A stretch of 64,000 bases of DNA, from positions 3,286,001-3,350,000 of the forward strand of contig JACCLO010000001.1 of the NCBI GenBank assembly GCA_029448655.1. Reading direction: 5' to 3'. Every line of letters begins with the position of its first letter. Positions within the stretch are counted from its first letter, which is position 1. Below the pieces are notes generated by a model. That model saw nothing but the letters and a program-made list of their open reading frames with translations, did no database searches and had not been told where the DNA came from. Of the stretch, positions 45,389 to 56,062 are shown one piece after another. Position numbers and translations under genes: made by a program. The DNA comes from Wolfiporia cocos. Taxonomy: Eukaryota > Basidiomycota > Agaricomycetes > Polyporales > Phaeolaceae.

Positions 45389-45687
45389 CTCAAACCCGAG
45401 CACAAGCAACGTTAACGCGCGACGCGTCCTGCAATACATGATGCGACGCGTGACGTATCGTGATCAGTTACACTATGTCACACCTTAGCCAAAACAGTGG
45501 CCCATAGAGGTTTGCTCGCAATCCTCAACAGCAAACGGTCTAGCCAGATATACATAATGCGACCGGTTCATACAAGATTAACAGCCTAGTCAAACATTTC
45601 CGATACGATGCATGTGTGGGTCATTGGTCCTTTCCACCCATGAAACCAACGAGCTACCGCTACTGAGGTGCCAGGCTATCGGTCGCG

Positions 45688-47079
45688 CTAAAAGTTACGC
45701 CCGCAGCTCTGGCACGTACGCCTGTGAGAAGAATTTCCACAATTCGGACAAGAGACGTTTGATGATGGAGAGTTCTTGTTCGCCAATTTCTTGAAGAGCA
45801 TACCAAGCACATCACCAGCGAGGGGACCCAGGGAGCCTTCCGCCGCCTTGTTTATCCAATCAGGCATAGCATCGAGCACCCCTGGAACAAGGGCGTTGTT
45901 GAGAAGGTAAGTGGTTTCCATACCCTGTAATTGAGAACATCTGTTTGAGCCAACCAGTCAACTGAACTACAGACTAATCCCGAAGACGTGATGAATCATA
46001 CCGTGACGTCAGCGTCGAAAAGAGCTCTTGCAGGATATTTTCGGCAGTCAATTTCCCCTCGATGTCTTTCAGCGCTAGCTCCTGCAGATCTTTGAGTCCA
46101 TACTAAAAAGCATGGTCAGTGACATGAATTTATATCTGCGGAGAAGCGTACCAAGTGTGCCAGCCGGTACATTGATTTCGGAGAGCATAGCGGGGCATCA
46201 TGGGGCTTCTGCTGCTTGATTGTCTGCTTGCGCATTGACACAGGTTGAGACTTCAGCGGCGCAAAGTTAATTTTTCCTTTCACCACATAGAACATGAAGG
46301 CTTGGAACCTTGTGCTGCATCAGCGGATGTGTGCTCTCATGCATGCAGTGTCAGACGCCTACGTGTTAAATGCCACACCTTCCAGAAAGACAGTGAGTCC
46401 AGTGGTATTTGCACCGGCCGATGTCTGTGAGGCTATGGTTGTCGCGACTGAATTCTTAGTATTACTCTGTGCATAATAAGCATTAAATCTTCATGAATGC
46501 TCTGTCAATCACCTGCTCAGACTTCCGAGTGGCACCAGCCTTTCGATCGCTGTCCTGCTCTTCCTCAGAGACAGACTCCGCGGGGATGACAGCTCCAAGG
46601 ACGGTTTCCTCGTCATGGTCTTCCAATAGTGCCAGGTCTTCAGCATCGTCAAGATCGCTGTCAGACTCATAGTCATATTCGTCCGTAGAGGTATGCGTAG
46701 CCTCCGAATAGTCTCCGGATAACACTGGGCGCAGATCAACAGGACGCACTATACCGACTGATCAGGGTTACGCACATGCGACGAAGTAATCCGATGAGAC
46801 ATGCTTCAGTGCAGTACTGTTGGAGAATGTAGGCAGCGGTCTGTCTACAATAGTGCCGAAATCGGTCCTACTGCGACGAGAATAAGTGTACACTGTCGCA
46901 TCGAACATGACGCCCGACGTGAGGGCGGATCTGAGGATACTATCGAACACCTCATCTTTCGTAGCGGTAGGAGGTAGAATGAGGGTATCTGCATTCAGTG
47001 TGGAATGCTTTACGTAGTCACCACTCGCCATGGCGCCTTTGCCTTTCTTTCCTTTTCTCCTCGCATTTGAAGTAGACAT
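45688..47079 (-). pseudogene. BTB/POZ protein with C4 zinc ribbon, unit B copy (probably damaged)
   Basis: Same exon layout as 9318-10709: 47079-46776, 46724-46513, 46455-intron, 46454-46363, 46314-46152, 46102 onward, with the last exon ending at 45688. Protein changes are few (for example CPNCGNSSHRRTCQSC for CSYCGNSSYRRTCQSC). However, at the end of the fifth exon the equivalent of LRDW is LRD followed by TAG (forward strand around 45975), which would truncate the protein before the zinc ribbon unless another splice is used. The TAG was read directly; calling it a pseudogene is inference. Confidence 0.55.
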
Positions 47080-48402
47080 CTTGCGGATGAAGTTAAGAGA
47101 GACAAAGATTAGGTTAGCAGCCAGCATCGTGCTAGTATAAATGCGGGCCTCAAGGCTTCTTCGCTATCGATGAGCCGTGTTCTAGGCAATAGCATGCCAT
47201 GAGTTCCTCAGCGCTATCTTGACAGAAGCCTGATACTGGAATTGCAGATTTCTTCCATTGTAGAACGAAGCGAAGGCTCGGCTCCCTGTATTGGTGAAAT
47301 ATTGTATTACTGCCGAATGGCTATTTAATGTTCAATATGTATGGCATTCGGAAGTGAGATCATATCACACAGACACTGGAGCAAGCTCGGAAGCCTCAAT
47401 GCAACCGCAGCGTCACAGAAGCCCTGCTGATGCTACCGGGCGTTGAGTCAGAAAGCAGGACAGGCCAGATCTTGCGACTGAACCGCAGCTTGGCTGACGA
47501 GCAGGAGATGCTGAGACGGAGACACGCATTCCAAGTTTTTGTGGCTGGATGACAGTTTCCGCACGTGGTGACGGGGATTCGATCCACGCCGGTGGAGGTT
47601 GTGCGCCACGCCGCTGGCCCGATCGATCGCCGCGTAGTTGAAGGCGCAACGCGCGAACTTGTGGCAGGCTCGAGCTGTCTGCACATTGTCTCAGACTCGA
47701 TCTTGCCTGGTCAGGCAACTCGAGTTTCTCGCCTGAGATAGCCCAGCATCACTCTGGAATGAGGACTCAGCGTTCTGATCCAGTCCACACGTCCACGGAT
47801 AGGTGATCAAGGCTGTCAGCACCGCTATTGTCGAAGCCAGTTAATTAATTTTTGCCCGAGTTGCATGCCTCATTACGACACGTTTTTCCGCACTCCCAGA
47901 GGCCGTAACAGGCGAGGTGAGCAGATCCAAGCTCAATAATTGACCCGTACCACAGCTGATGCTTGTTGGAGGCCAATGCTAGGTGTGCTATCGAATATGC
48001 ATAACTTCACGATTGCTATCAGCCTCTGTGGTTCTACTCCAGAGGACCGGCTGCGGATTTTAGACGTCAGTAGACTCAGAACAGGACGGGTGCCGAGGTC
48101 ATGCGGTCTAACAGCTGCGCATTGTTTGTCCGGGGCTCTGTAGAGCCGGGCTTTCTCGATATTACTCGGGAGGCGACCACGTTTGACCAGAGCATAGCAT
48201 GTGGGAGCTGTGAATATCCAATTGTGGACATCCACGTGCGCTACTGATGTGCGCGTAAATATCAAGGTCCTGCCTCCATCGCTAACATTCTGGAGAAGCC
48301 GACGCACGATGAGAGTCCTATTGCTGCTGAGGGCTGAAGTATTTCAATCCCAAGATGTAGCACTTTACCTGGCGTTACTATAGCATGCTACGAAACGTGA
48401 CT
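47080..48402. other. Unit B block holding the two empty insertion sites
   Basis: No gene supported. GATCAAG (47805-47811) is the undisturbed target of insert 1. The junction at 48400/48401 is the undisturbed target of insert 2. The stretch between is CpG-rich and serves as the unmutated reference for 28045-28618. Confidence 0.8.
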
Positions 48403-50085
48403 CCACCGATCAGCGCTCTTTGCTGTTATTTTGACACATTCTTGATCTTGCAGTGTTCCCGGTCACTCCACACTGGCAGCACTAGTATGACTCAGACGAA
48501 GCTCGGACCACACTACATCGAGACACTCCAAAAAGAAATCGTAATGCGGTCTTTGCTGACGCTTACTTGCTTTTTATTTTTAATAGAGTTCAACTATAGT
48601 ACTCGGCAATGCATATCATCTCACGTATCGCAGTCCCTCAAGGCCTTCCCCATCACGTGTGGGTAGGGTCGTCTCGCATCTCAAATCTTTGGTAACCGCT
48701 TGACCGAATGGGCGCTGTAATATGACATGCAGTCAGCGACACTCTCTTACTTCGCGGATCATCCGTTATTGTGACCATCTGCTCTCAATGTAGGTGGACT
48801 ATCTGGCCATGGTGGCGAAAACGTGCGGGCGCTGACGAAACCGAGTTACGGTGCGCTGCGACACGTCTGATGTTGAGTGTAAGATGCCGGGATCAGCTTA
48901 GACCCCCAAGCTTCGTTGCGTAAGTAGTCCATGTCCTGACATCGACGAATAGCTATGCGCTTACCAACTCGATATGTCGCTCTTCAAATCGCCGGCTACC
49001 AAGTGCCCTTCCGCCGTCCGCCCGAAACTTCGTGCGGATTTCTCTGGCAGTCATCAGGACGCACTGTCACTTTGGCTTATTTGTCGTAGATCCCGCGGAT
49101 GCCAACTAGAGCCGCGATGTGTGGAAAGAGCGGTGCGGTTGTTAATTATTTATCTGTTTGCCGGTGAGTCCGTTCTGTAGGATGGTCGAGCAGTGTATCT
49201 CATTCCACGGAGGGTTTGGAGAGTCTCACTTGTGTCTTGAACTGTTCGCAAGGAATTGATGGCGGAATCAAGATGAGTCTCCAGTTTGATGCAGTCCCCC
49301 TGTGCCTACCACGCCATCATCCCGTGAAGTGGAGGAGATCGATCAGATACCCGGATCAACCGTCAACAACGAGCTCTGATACTTCAACTATCCACAAACC
49401 ACGGTTCCGCATCCGCGTCAATGGTTAGGAAGAGTGGATTGGTGCGCTTGATGTGGATGAATGTCAGGCGGTGAACGGACTATTCTCATCCCGTGCGTGC
49501 AGCGCCTCGGTTGTCTATACGAATTGTTCATGCCACTCCACCTTCATATTGCAAGCACCACTCAATTGAATACGTCGCCTGTAACGCTAACGTCGGTCTT
49601 TCTGTCTCTGCCGACAGACCCGTCTGCGTAGCTTTCTTGCGCTCGACGACGCGGCACGTTCAATTGCAGGACGCACTACGCCACCGCGACGCCCATGGCT
49701 GTATATGCTAGGTGTGTCAAGAACATACCGAATACCTGCGCTCGTTGAACTATCCCCCTGGCGTGTCCATGTCTCCGTTAATACTAGACATCTTATAACA
49801 CACCGAGCGCCCTGCGTCGCCCCCGCGCAAACTTTCCATGGCGACGCACGACCTAATTGCAGCTTTCTGGAACACGTCACGATGGCCCCGCACATTCCGA
49901 TCAAGGGAGGTGTGGTCGATGCTCACTGCGGCGACCACTCCCTAGGTTAATACACTCGATACCGGGCATGAATTGCAGAGTGTCCACTGGCTGACAATGC
50001 AGAGGATACGTACCCTGTGCGTTGAAGAGGGGCGCCTGCAGTGCCTCTACCTTCATATAAGAGAATAACACCAGAGACAGACGGT
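48403..50085. repeat. Duplicated non-coding block of unit B
   Basis: Counterpart of 40231-41963. No domain seen in its open frames. Its TATA-like CATATAAG at about 50055 lies upstream of the dsRBD gene. Confidence 0.7.
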
Positions 50086-50496
50086 ATGTCAACCGGACAA
50101 GAATCAGGCCTCTGGACTCATTCACTTTCAAACGACATGGACAGCGCGAGACAATACGGTTTGTACACAATACACGTATTGCAGCGAGCTGACCGACTGC
50201 GAATAATAGATTCAGCACGCATTGAACTCAACAACTTACTCCAGGAACACAGAACGAAGAACAGGTTCCAATATACTGAAACTCCATCAGGTCCTAGGCA
50301 TTCACAGATATGGACCGTCATAGCCTTATGTCAGTATGCTGCCATAGGTCTCCGCTTATTTCTGACTCTATGCGATACCGCAGACGACGATGTTGAATGT
50401 GGCAGGGGAACAGGTCCGAGTAAGGAACTGGCCAAAGAAGCTGCTGCCAAGGCAGCACTGCCCCAAGTCAGATCTGCGCTCGGTCTTGGTGTTTAA
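50086..50496 (+). CDS. Small single-dsRBD protein (unit B copy)
   Basis: Exons to 50158, 50210-50329, 50384-50496; introns 51 and 54 nt at the same positions as in the unit A copy. The first ATG after the TATA-like CATATAAG is at 50086 and is in frame (MSTGQESG...); a second ATG at 50137 gives an 84-aa form equivalent to unit A. The dsRBD reads DSARIELNNLLQEHR, RFQYTETPSGPRHSQIWTV, DDDVECGRGTGPSKE, SKELAKEAAAKAAL. Only about half of the residues match the unit A protein, although flanking non-coding DNA is almost identical. Confidence 0.75.
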   Translation: MSTGQESGLWTHSLSNDMDSARQYGLYTIHVLQRADRLRIIDSARIELNNLLQEHRTKNRFQYTETPSGPRHSQIWTVIALCQYAAIGLRLFLTLCDTADDDVECGRGTGPSKELAKEAAAKAALPQVRSALGLGV

Positions 50497-53073
50497 TCTA
50501 AGTGGATGTGAGTTGGTATGTTGTAATTATTCCAGATCTATACGATATAGATGTGAATATCTTTTTTTGATCCCTCATTGTGATTCAGTGACTTGCAGAG
50601 CTTATGTGATCTAAAGCGAGAATGATATTCCTTTTCTGCATAATTTTGATATGACCCACTTCAATCAATGGTCTTTGTTTCTGAGAAAATCATTGCTGCC
50701 AAAACCACTTGCATGCTTCGGAATGTCATTATTCACCATGATCTTAGACATAAAATGTCAGCTCGCTTAGCTGTGCACTGCATCAAATATGGCAACCGAG
50801 ATCTCAACAATAATATTAGGTACATTTCATGACTCTGTTCCTCCCCTGATCTGCGTGACAACACATATCGATATATATATATATATATCTCTCCTGCTAC
50901 ATGGGTTTGAGATCTCTGTTATAATGTACATACTTCTCGTCACAGGTTGGTTACATGTTTGTTCGATTTGCACTGCATGCACCAATTTGTTCGTCCACTG
51001 GTAGCGAACTATGCCGTACTGGCGCCGCCCTACCGCCTTATCCCACTCATTAACAACTGCTGCAAGTCATTAATTTTCGACAAAGTGAACTGCGACAACG
51101 TCAAATCGCCAATGACTCGTATATTGCAGTATTCATTTTGACTCGATGGGTTCTCGCGCGTAGACCGGAAAGAGTGAGTATTTGAGCTTGAGCTTCTAAT
51201 TTTACATGCATCAAACGCACTTCGTGAAGCCGCCCGCGGGTTTCTGACGCGTAAAACTTGGTCACAACTTGCGGATTCTGAGCAAAGTCTGAAGGAATTG
51301 TGGACAAGTCACAGCATCATCAGAATCCCTTTGTAAAAAATCTGCATAATCCTAACAGATTTCCGACAGATTCCCGAATTTCTCTGTCAAAAGACTATTA
51401 GGTTATCAGATAATGTATATACATGAGACTCTGGATTGCACTGTAAGTTTGATACTACGATCGCGAGTAGCGAGACGTTGCGCGGATTAACGAGCATCGA
51501 CGCGTAAGAATATACATAATGAGATGTGCTATCCTTATTTGACTTCGACACACTGGCCACTGCGGTTACGAACCGAAAGCGAAGAAATTCAAGATTCAAA
51601 CTTGTCTTCAGCCTCCTTCGATCCCTTCCTCCTCTTCCAAGCCCCTCTCCTCTGCCAGTGGACACGGCAGTCCCGCAGAATGCGACATGTATATAACTTT
51701 GTTGTATAGATGAGTACGCGAGCTTTCTATGCAATGACGTTGATATCTAATCAATAGCCCCATTCCTATTCAGTGGCCGTCAAGCCTCAGCATCCAGTTC
51801 TCGCGGACGAGGAAGCATGCAGAAGAGTCAGTGATGAGTATTTCTTGTCCATCAACAGAAATGGTTCACTTATACCATTTATGTTAGACAATTGATCTAG
51901 CGTTGTGAAATGCCGTGTCACACTGTACTATGACCATACCTTACTGCTTACCTAGTAAACGCATGCCAGTACGTACATCCCGTACGTACTCACTTGTATA
52001 CTCACACGCGCCTATCCACTCCAGATGCGCGCCGTACAGCTTCTGGCACGCAGTATTACAGTCGTCCCCGAAAATAGTGTCAAAGTCACTTTTTTTTCCG
52101 CATCGTCTCGACGCGCCAAAGTTCCGAGCCACTCATAAGCGCTCGTAAGCGCACCTGTATGCCATCGTTTCGAGCCTTTTTCTTGAGTTCAAGCATGTCG
52201 CATTTCCTACAGTGCTTATTGCAGTGCAATCTGGAATGTGATGATATCATAATATTAGCCAGTCAGAACAGGAATTTGTCGGGATGGGCATTGGTACAAA
52301 AGATAAATGGAGTTCATTACAGTGCGGGTGCTAATATGCTAATATGAACGCGATAACTCCACGGCGATGATGGCTTGACGATGCGGCCGAAGCCCTCGAA
52401 GATGTGCTCCCAATGGTAGACTAGCGGGAGATGTAATGAATCTCACAAATACCATATTGGACCCTACTGCTTGCCACGGACGATGAGTACACAGTTTCAT
52501 ATCTTTGTTTATTCTTCTATTACCCATAGCTGCAGAAAACAGTGCAGTACACAAATGCGAGCAACGGGCGCTTACGACTCGGAAGATGGCTTGGAACTTT
52601 GGCTCGGAACTTTGGCGCATCAAGACGACGCGCAAGAAAAAGGTGACTTTGACATTATTTTCGGGAACGACTGTAATCACCTGTACTGTGGCGACGAGAT
52701 CGCACCATGCGCCGCGCCCAGCTTTCTCATCGTTCTAGTAGTGCATTCGGCTACGTACGTAGCTATCTTCAAGAGATTGAGTGGTACCTAAATTTAGTAT
52801 TTGCGCTGTAGACTACGTTGTCCAAGTATTTGCAACTGGCCATTAGTGACGCCAAGCACATGCGGTGTCGCGATGCCACATCAGTGAGTAGGCGCTTACA
52901 TCCCGTGATCGCGTTGCCGCCAATCGATCGGCGGTGTGATTGCTTCCGCTAGTATCCAAATGGAAGGGCGCCTTCCATTTGCGGCCTTACACCTTACGTT
53001 TACAACCGCGACATCATCTCGCGCATGACGTCGACGTGTCGCGCAGATTCAGAGAAGCCTCGCGAGGGCGTGA
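50497..53073. other. Intergenic of unit B with extra sequence
   Basis: No gene supported. It contains an AT dinucleotide run at 50873-50888 and about 1.4 kb (roughly 51.3-52.8 kb) without a counterpart in unit A, including the inverted repeat listed separately. From about 52.8 kb it aligns again with unit A. Confidence 0.5.
52053..52677. repeat. Inverted repeat present only in unit B
   Basis: The left arm (52053-52165) and right arm (52565-52677) are inverted copies. They share GGCTCGGAACTTTGGCGC, GTGACTTTGACA and GACGACTGTAAT/AACGACTGTAAT, with substitutions. The spacer is about 400 bp. It could be a MITE-like insertion or an inverted duplication of a gene fragment; each arm has a short open frame containing FGDDCN or FGNDCN. 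Confidence 0.6.
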
Positions 53074-53096
53074 CGCGACACGTCGCGCGTATATAA
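53074..53096 (+). promoter_or_regulatory. Core promoter of the unit B mitochondrial-protein gene
   Basis: The palindrome CGCGACACGTCGCG is followed by TATATAA (53090-53096), identical in arrangement to unit A. Confidence 0.6.
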
Positions 53097-53184
53097 ACCC
53101 GGGAGACGCGAACGAAGGGGATTCACTTTCTTTCTGCCTTCATACACGTGTCGCTAGCACCACTGCTGCCGTCGGTTCACTGAA

Positions 53185-54675
53185 ATGCTGCCCTCGTCGA
53201 CGAACATGGTCTCGCGCGCACTTTCTTTTAATACGGCTGCTCATCGAGTAGCAGGCAGGCGAGTAGCCCAGCGCTTCCAGTCGACGGCCGGTGGGCCCTC
53301 GGCGTCCTCCGCGGGCTCGCACGTCGCAGCGGGCGTGGCGGGCGGAGGTGGTGTGGTGCTCGGAGGTACGCGTCGTCCGCGATCCCCGCGTAGCAAAGCT
53401 TGCTGAGGCATCCCTGCGCCGAAACAGTGTACGCGTGGTACTACTTCTCCGGCGTGAAGACGACGGTCGACGCAGTACAAGGATTGCAAGAATCGTACGA
53501 TAAGACGAAGCGCATCGTCGCGGAGAAGGCGCCAAAGAGCCCGAACGAGGTGATCGAGTACCTGCGTAGTACGGTCAGGTCGTACGTCGTGCTGATCCCC
53601 GGCGCGTCGTCGTACGTGGACTCGGTGTTCGACACGCTCGACGAGCTGCGCGAGACCCATGGGGAGGATGTGAACAAGGTGCTTCAGCGGGGGTACGACG
53701 AGGTGAAGCAGATCATTAAGGAGAGCGACGGTGCGGTGAATGCGGAGACGGGGATGAAGGTGATGGGCGTGCTGCGCCGATGTGCGAGCGAGCTAGAGAA
53801 GGTCGGCAGGAAGGCGGGGAAGGATATCGTTCAGACGCTGAGCGAGAAGCACCCGGAGGTCAGGCAGAAGCTAGGCGGCGGTTATGAGGAACTCAAGAGA
53901 TTGGTTGAGAAGAACGGGCCTGAGGCAAAGAAGATATTCGATGATACCACCGAACAGGTGAGCCGATCAGCCGTGTGCAGGGGATCTTTCGATATCTTAC
54001 ACTGCTGCAGATAAAAAAGATATTTTCCAAGGGATTTAGTCTGGAGCAGTTGGATGAAGCGCGCAAGCTCATTCAGAAGAAGACATCCGAGGTCAGCAAC
54101 CTCGAGGAGTCATCCTCAAAGGAGGCATGGGACGAGGCGTTGAAGGAGGCATCGCCGTACCTCGACAAGATGCCTGACATCAAGAAGCTCATTGATGAGA
54201 ACGCGAGGAAATTCGTAGCCGCTGGCATGGCGCAGGGTGGTGCAGCTCGAGAGGTCCTAGCGCAGGTCAAGCAGGTGGCGGAGAGCGACTCTGCAAAGAA
54301 CAAGCAAAAGCTGCAGGAGCTGCGCGAGTTTATCCAGAAAAAGGCCGACGAAGCTCAAAATCAGGGTTCGTGGAACATTGATCAAAGCTGGAAGATGCTG
54401 CAGGGATGGGTCAAGACGGTGCCAGGCGGTGAGGAGGTATGGATCCTCCGATTGCATCTTCTTTTCCTGGTGTGACATTGTCGACGAGATAGGCTCTGAA
54501 GAAGGTACCTGACGTGGGTGCGTTCGCGAAGCTTGCGCAGAATCGCGGCGAGGACGCGAAGAAGCTGACCCAGGAGACGTACGACGAGATCGTGAAGATT
54601 CTCGAAGAGAAAGGCAAGGAGGCGAAAGAGCTTGCGGAGAAGACTCAGCAGGATGCGAAGAAGTCGTCTTCTTGA
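53185..54675 (+). CDS. Mitochondrially targeted helical (apolipoprotein-like) protein, unit B copy
   Basis: 439 aa. Exons: 53185-53365, 53428-53957, 54011-54436, 54493-54675. It is the same protein as at 43587-45100 with a different presequence core (RALSFNTAAHRVAGRRVAQ in place of the unit A stretch, five codons shorter) and one extra Ser at the C terminus. The presequence still lacks acidic residues, so import should be kept. The third intron is 11 nt shorter than in unit A. Both copies look functional. Confidence 0.85.
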
Positions 54676-55071
54676 ACGGATGCATCCCTCGCGGAGTGTG
54701 TACAGTATATGTAGCATTATTAGCCAACCTCGTACGATGAGCAGTAACACGAATATGGTGGAGCACTTGTCTGGTTTTCTCACTGCTATATCAAGATGAT
54801 GCCGCGGTCATTGGCCGTGTGGCTGTGGCGGGAGTCGCAATCAACGCCACAGCAAGCTCTCGAAGAAGATTTGATGGAGGTGGCGCCTCGTTGCACTGGA
54901 AGCATCTGCTTCGAATGTAGTCGACGAGGTGTCGTGCACATGCCGTCGACTTCTGCGGTCGATTCTCGCCTTAGCGGCGTCGCAATCCCTTTTGTAAGGG
55001 TGAAGCGGCGCTGTCCTTTCCTTTGCACCCTCTCCCCGCCTCACTCGATAAGCGTCCTCTGTGCCGTAAAA

Positions 55072-55710
55072 ATGGCCATCCAAGACGGACAATGCGCAAA
55101 ATGCAGACGCCCTCTAATCCATCATGTCGCTCGCCCAGAGCTCAACAAGACGTTTAACTGCGGCCACGCGTTCCACAGTACCTGCGTCGAGGAAGAGTTA
55201 GAATGCCCAAAGTGTCGGTATGTATCAGCACATGCAGCGGGTGTATCACAGCTAACGTCTGATTCTGTGCCAGTGGTCTTCGGATGGGAGCCAAGGTCAT
55301 CGCGTATGCCGGCGGTGCGATCGCTGGCGTCGCGCTCGCACCCGTTGTGGCCCCGGCTGCGCTGGGCATCATTGGGTTCAGTGCGGTAGGGCCAGTTGCA
55401 GGTGCATAGTACATTGCTTGCATCAGTTGTAGTTCATCCCTGAAGTCTAGCTTGTGACGTACCAGGTAGCCTTGCGGCGCTCATACAAAGCTCGATCGGA
55501 AACGTAGTAGCAGGAAGTCTCTTTGCAGGTGCGCAGAGCGTTGCCATGGGCGGCGCGCTGCCCGCCATTGGGTATGTCACTGCGGCCGCTGCCACAAGCC
55601 GTGGCGCGGGGGCAGTGGTAGATACCTTGGGGAAATTGGCAGGTAAAAAACCATCCAATGCTCCGAAGGTTTCTACCACTGTTCCGGAGGGCGACTTGAT
55701 TGAGCTCTGA
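55072..55710 (+). CDS. RING-H2 finger fused to an IFI6/ISG12-like glycine-rich membrane domain
   Basis: 172 aa. Exons: 55072-55217, 55274-55401, 55466-55710; introns 56 and 64 nt. The N-terminal RING-H2 has CAKC, then after about 19 residues CGHAFHSTC and finally CPKC, i.e. C3H2C3 order, so an E3 ubiquitin ligase role is expected. The second half is a hydrophobic Gly/Ala-rich domain (VIAYAGGAIAGVALAPVVAP, IIGFSAVGPVAGSLAALIQS, GYVTAAAATSRGAG) of the kind seen in the interferon-induced 6-16/ISG12 family, which in animals sits in mitochondrial or ER membranes. The protein ends in a charged tail DLIEL. It lies just outside the duplication. The function in fungi is unknown; a membrane-bound E3 is inference. 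Confidence 0.78.
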
Positions 55711-56062
55711 GATTATATAACCTGGGTCTTGTGATCGGTAGTTCCGTACAGCTGTGTCAAAAACACACTTCGTCGATCCGCATATATGTAATCAATTTTC
55801 GCGCTGATGGTAATCAGTTGTGGATGAGGTATTGTCGTGGATGTCGTCAGAATTGAAGAAATGTTAGTCGCGAGGCTCTCTTTCTTATGAGAACTTCATT
55901 AGCGATGACAATTTGAATGGTCGCATGATCAATGCCGACAATGCGCATACGGAGGACATCGAACAACTGTCTCGAGGGATAGATTGTCCAAGCGCACCTA
56001 CCAGGACAGCGAGGATCAAATGAACGCTCACAACACAAGCCCAATGCCCTTCGCCACCGCTC
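55711..56062. other. Intergenic, convergent 3' ends
   Basis: Lies between the ends of the RING/ISG12 gene (+) and the monooxygenase gene (-). No gene or repeat seen. Confidence 0.6.

Larger units (their letters stand above)
45304..54898. repeat. Segmental duplication unit B (about 9.6 kb, without the large inserts)
   Basis: Second unit of the tandem duplication. Its left edge is the truncated MED1 exon and its right edge (GTTGCACTG at 54890-54898) continues into single-copy sequence. It preserves both empty target sites: GATCAAG at 47805-47811 for insert 1 and the 48400/48401 junction for insert 2. At about 51.3-52.8 kb it has extra sequence with no counterpart in unit A. Confidence 0.9.
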
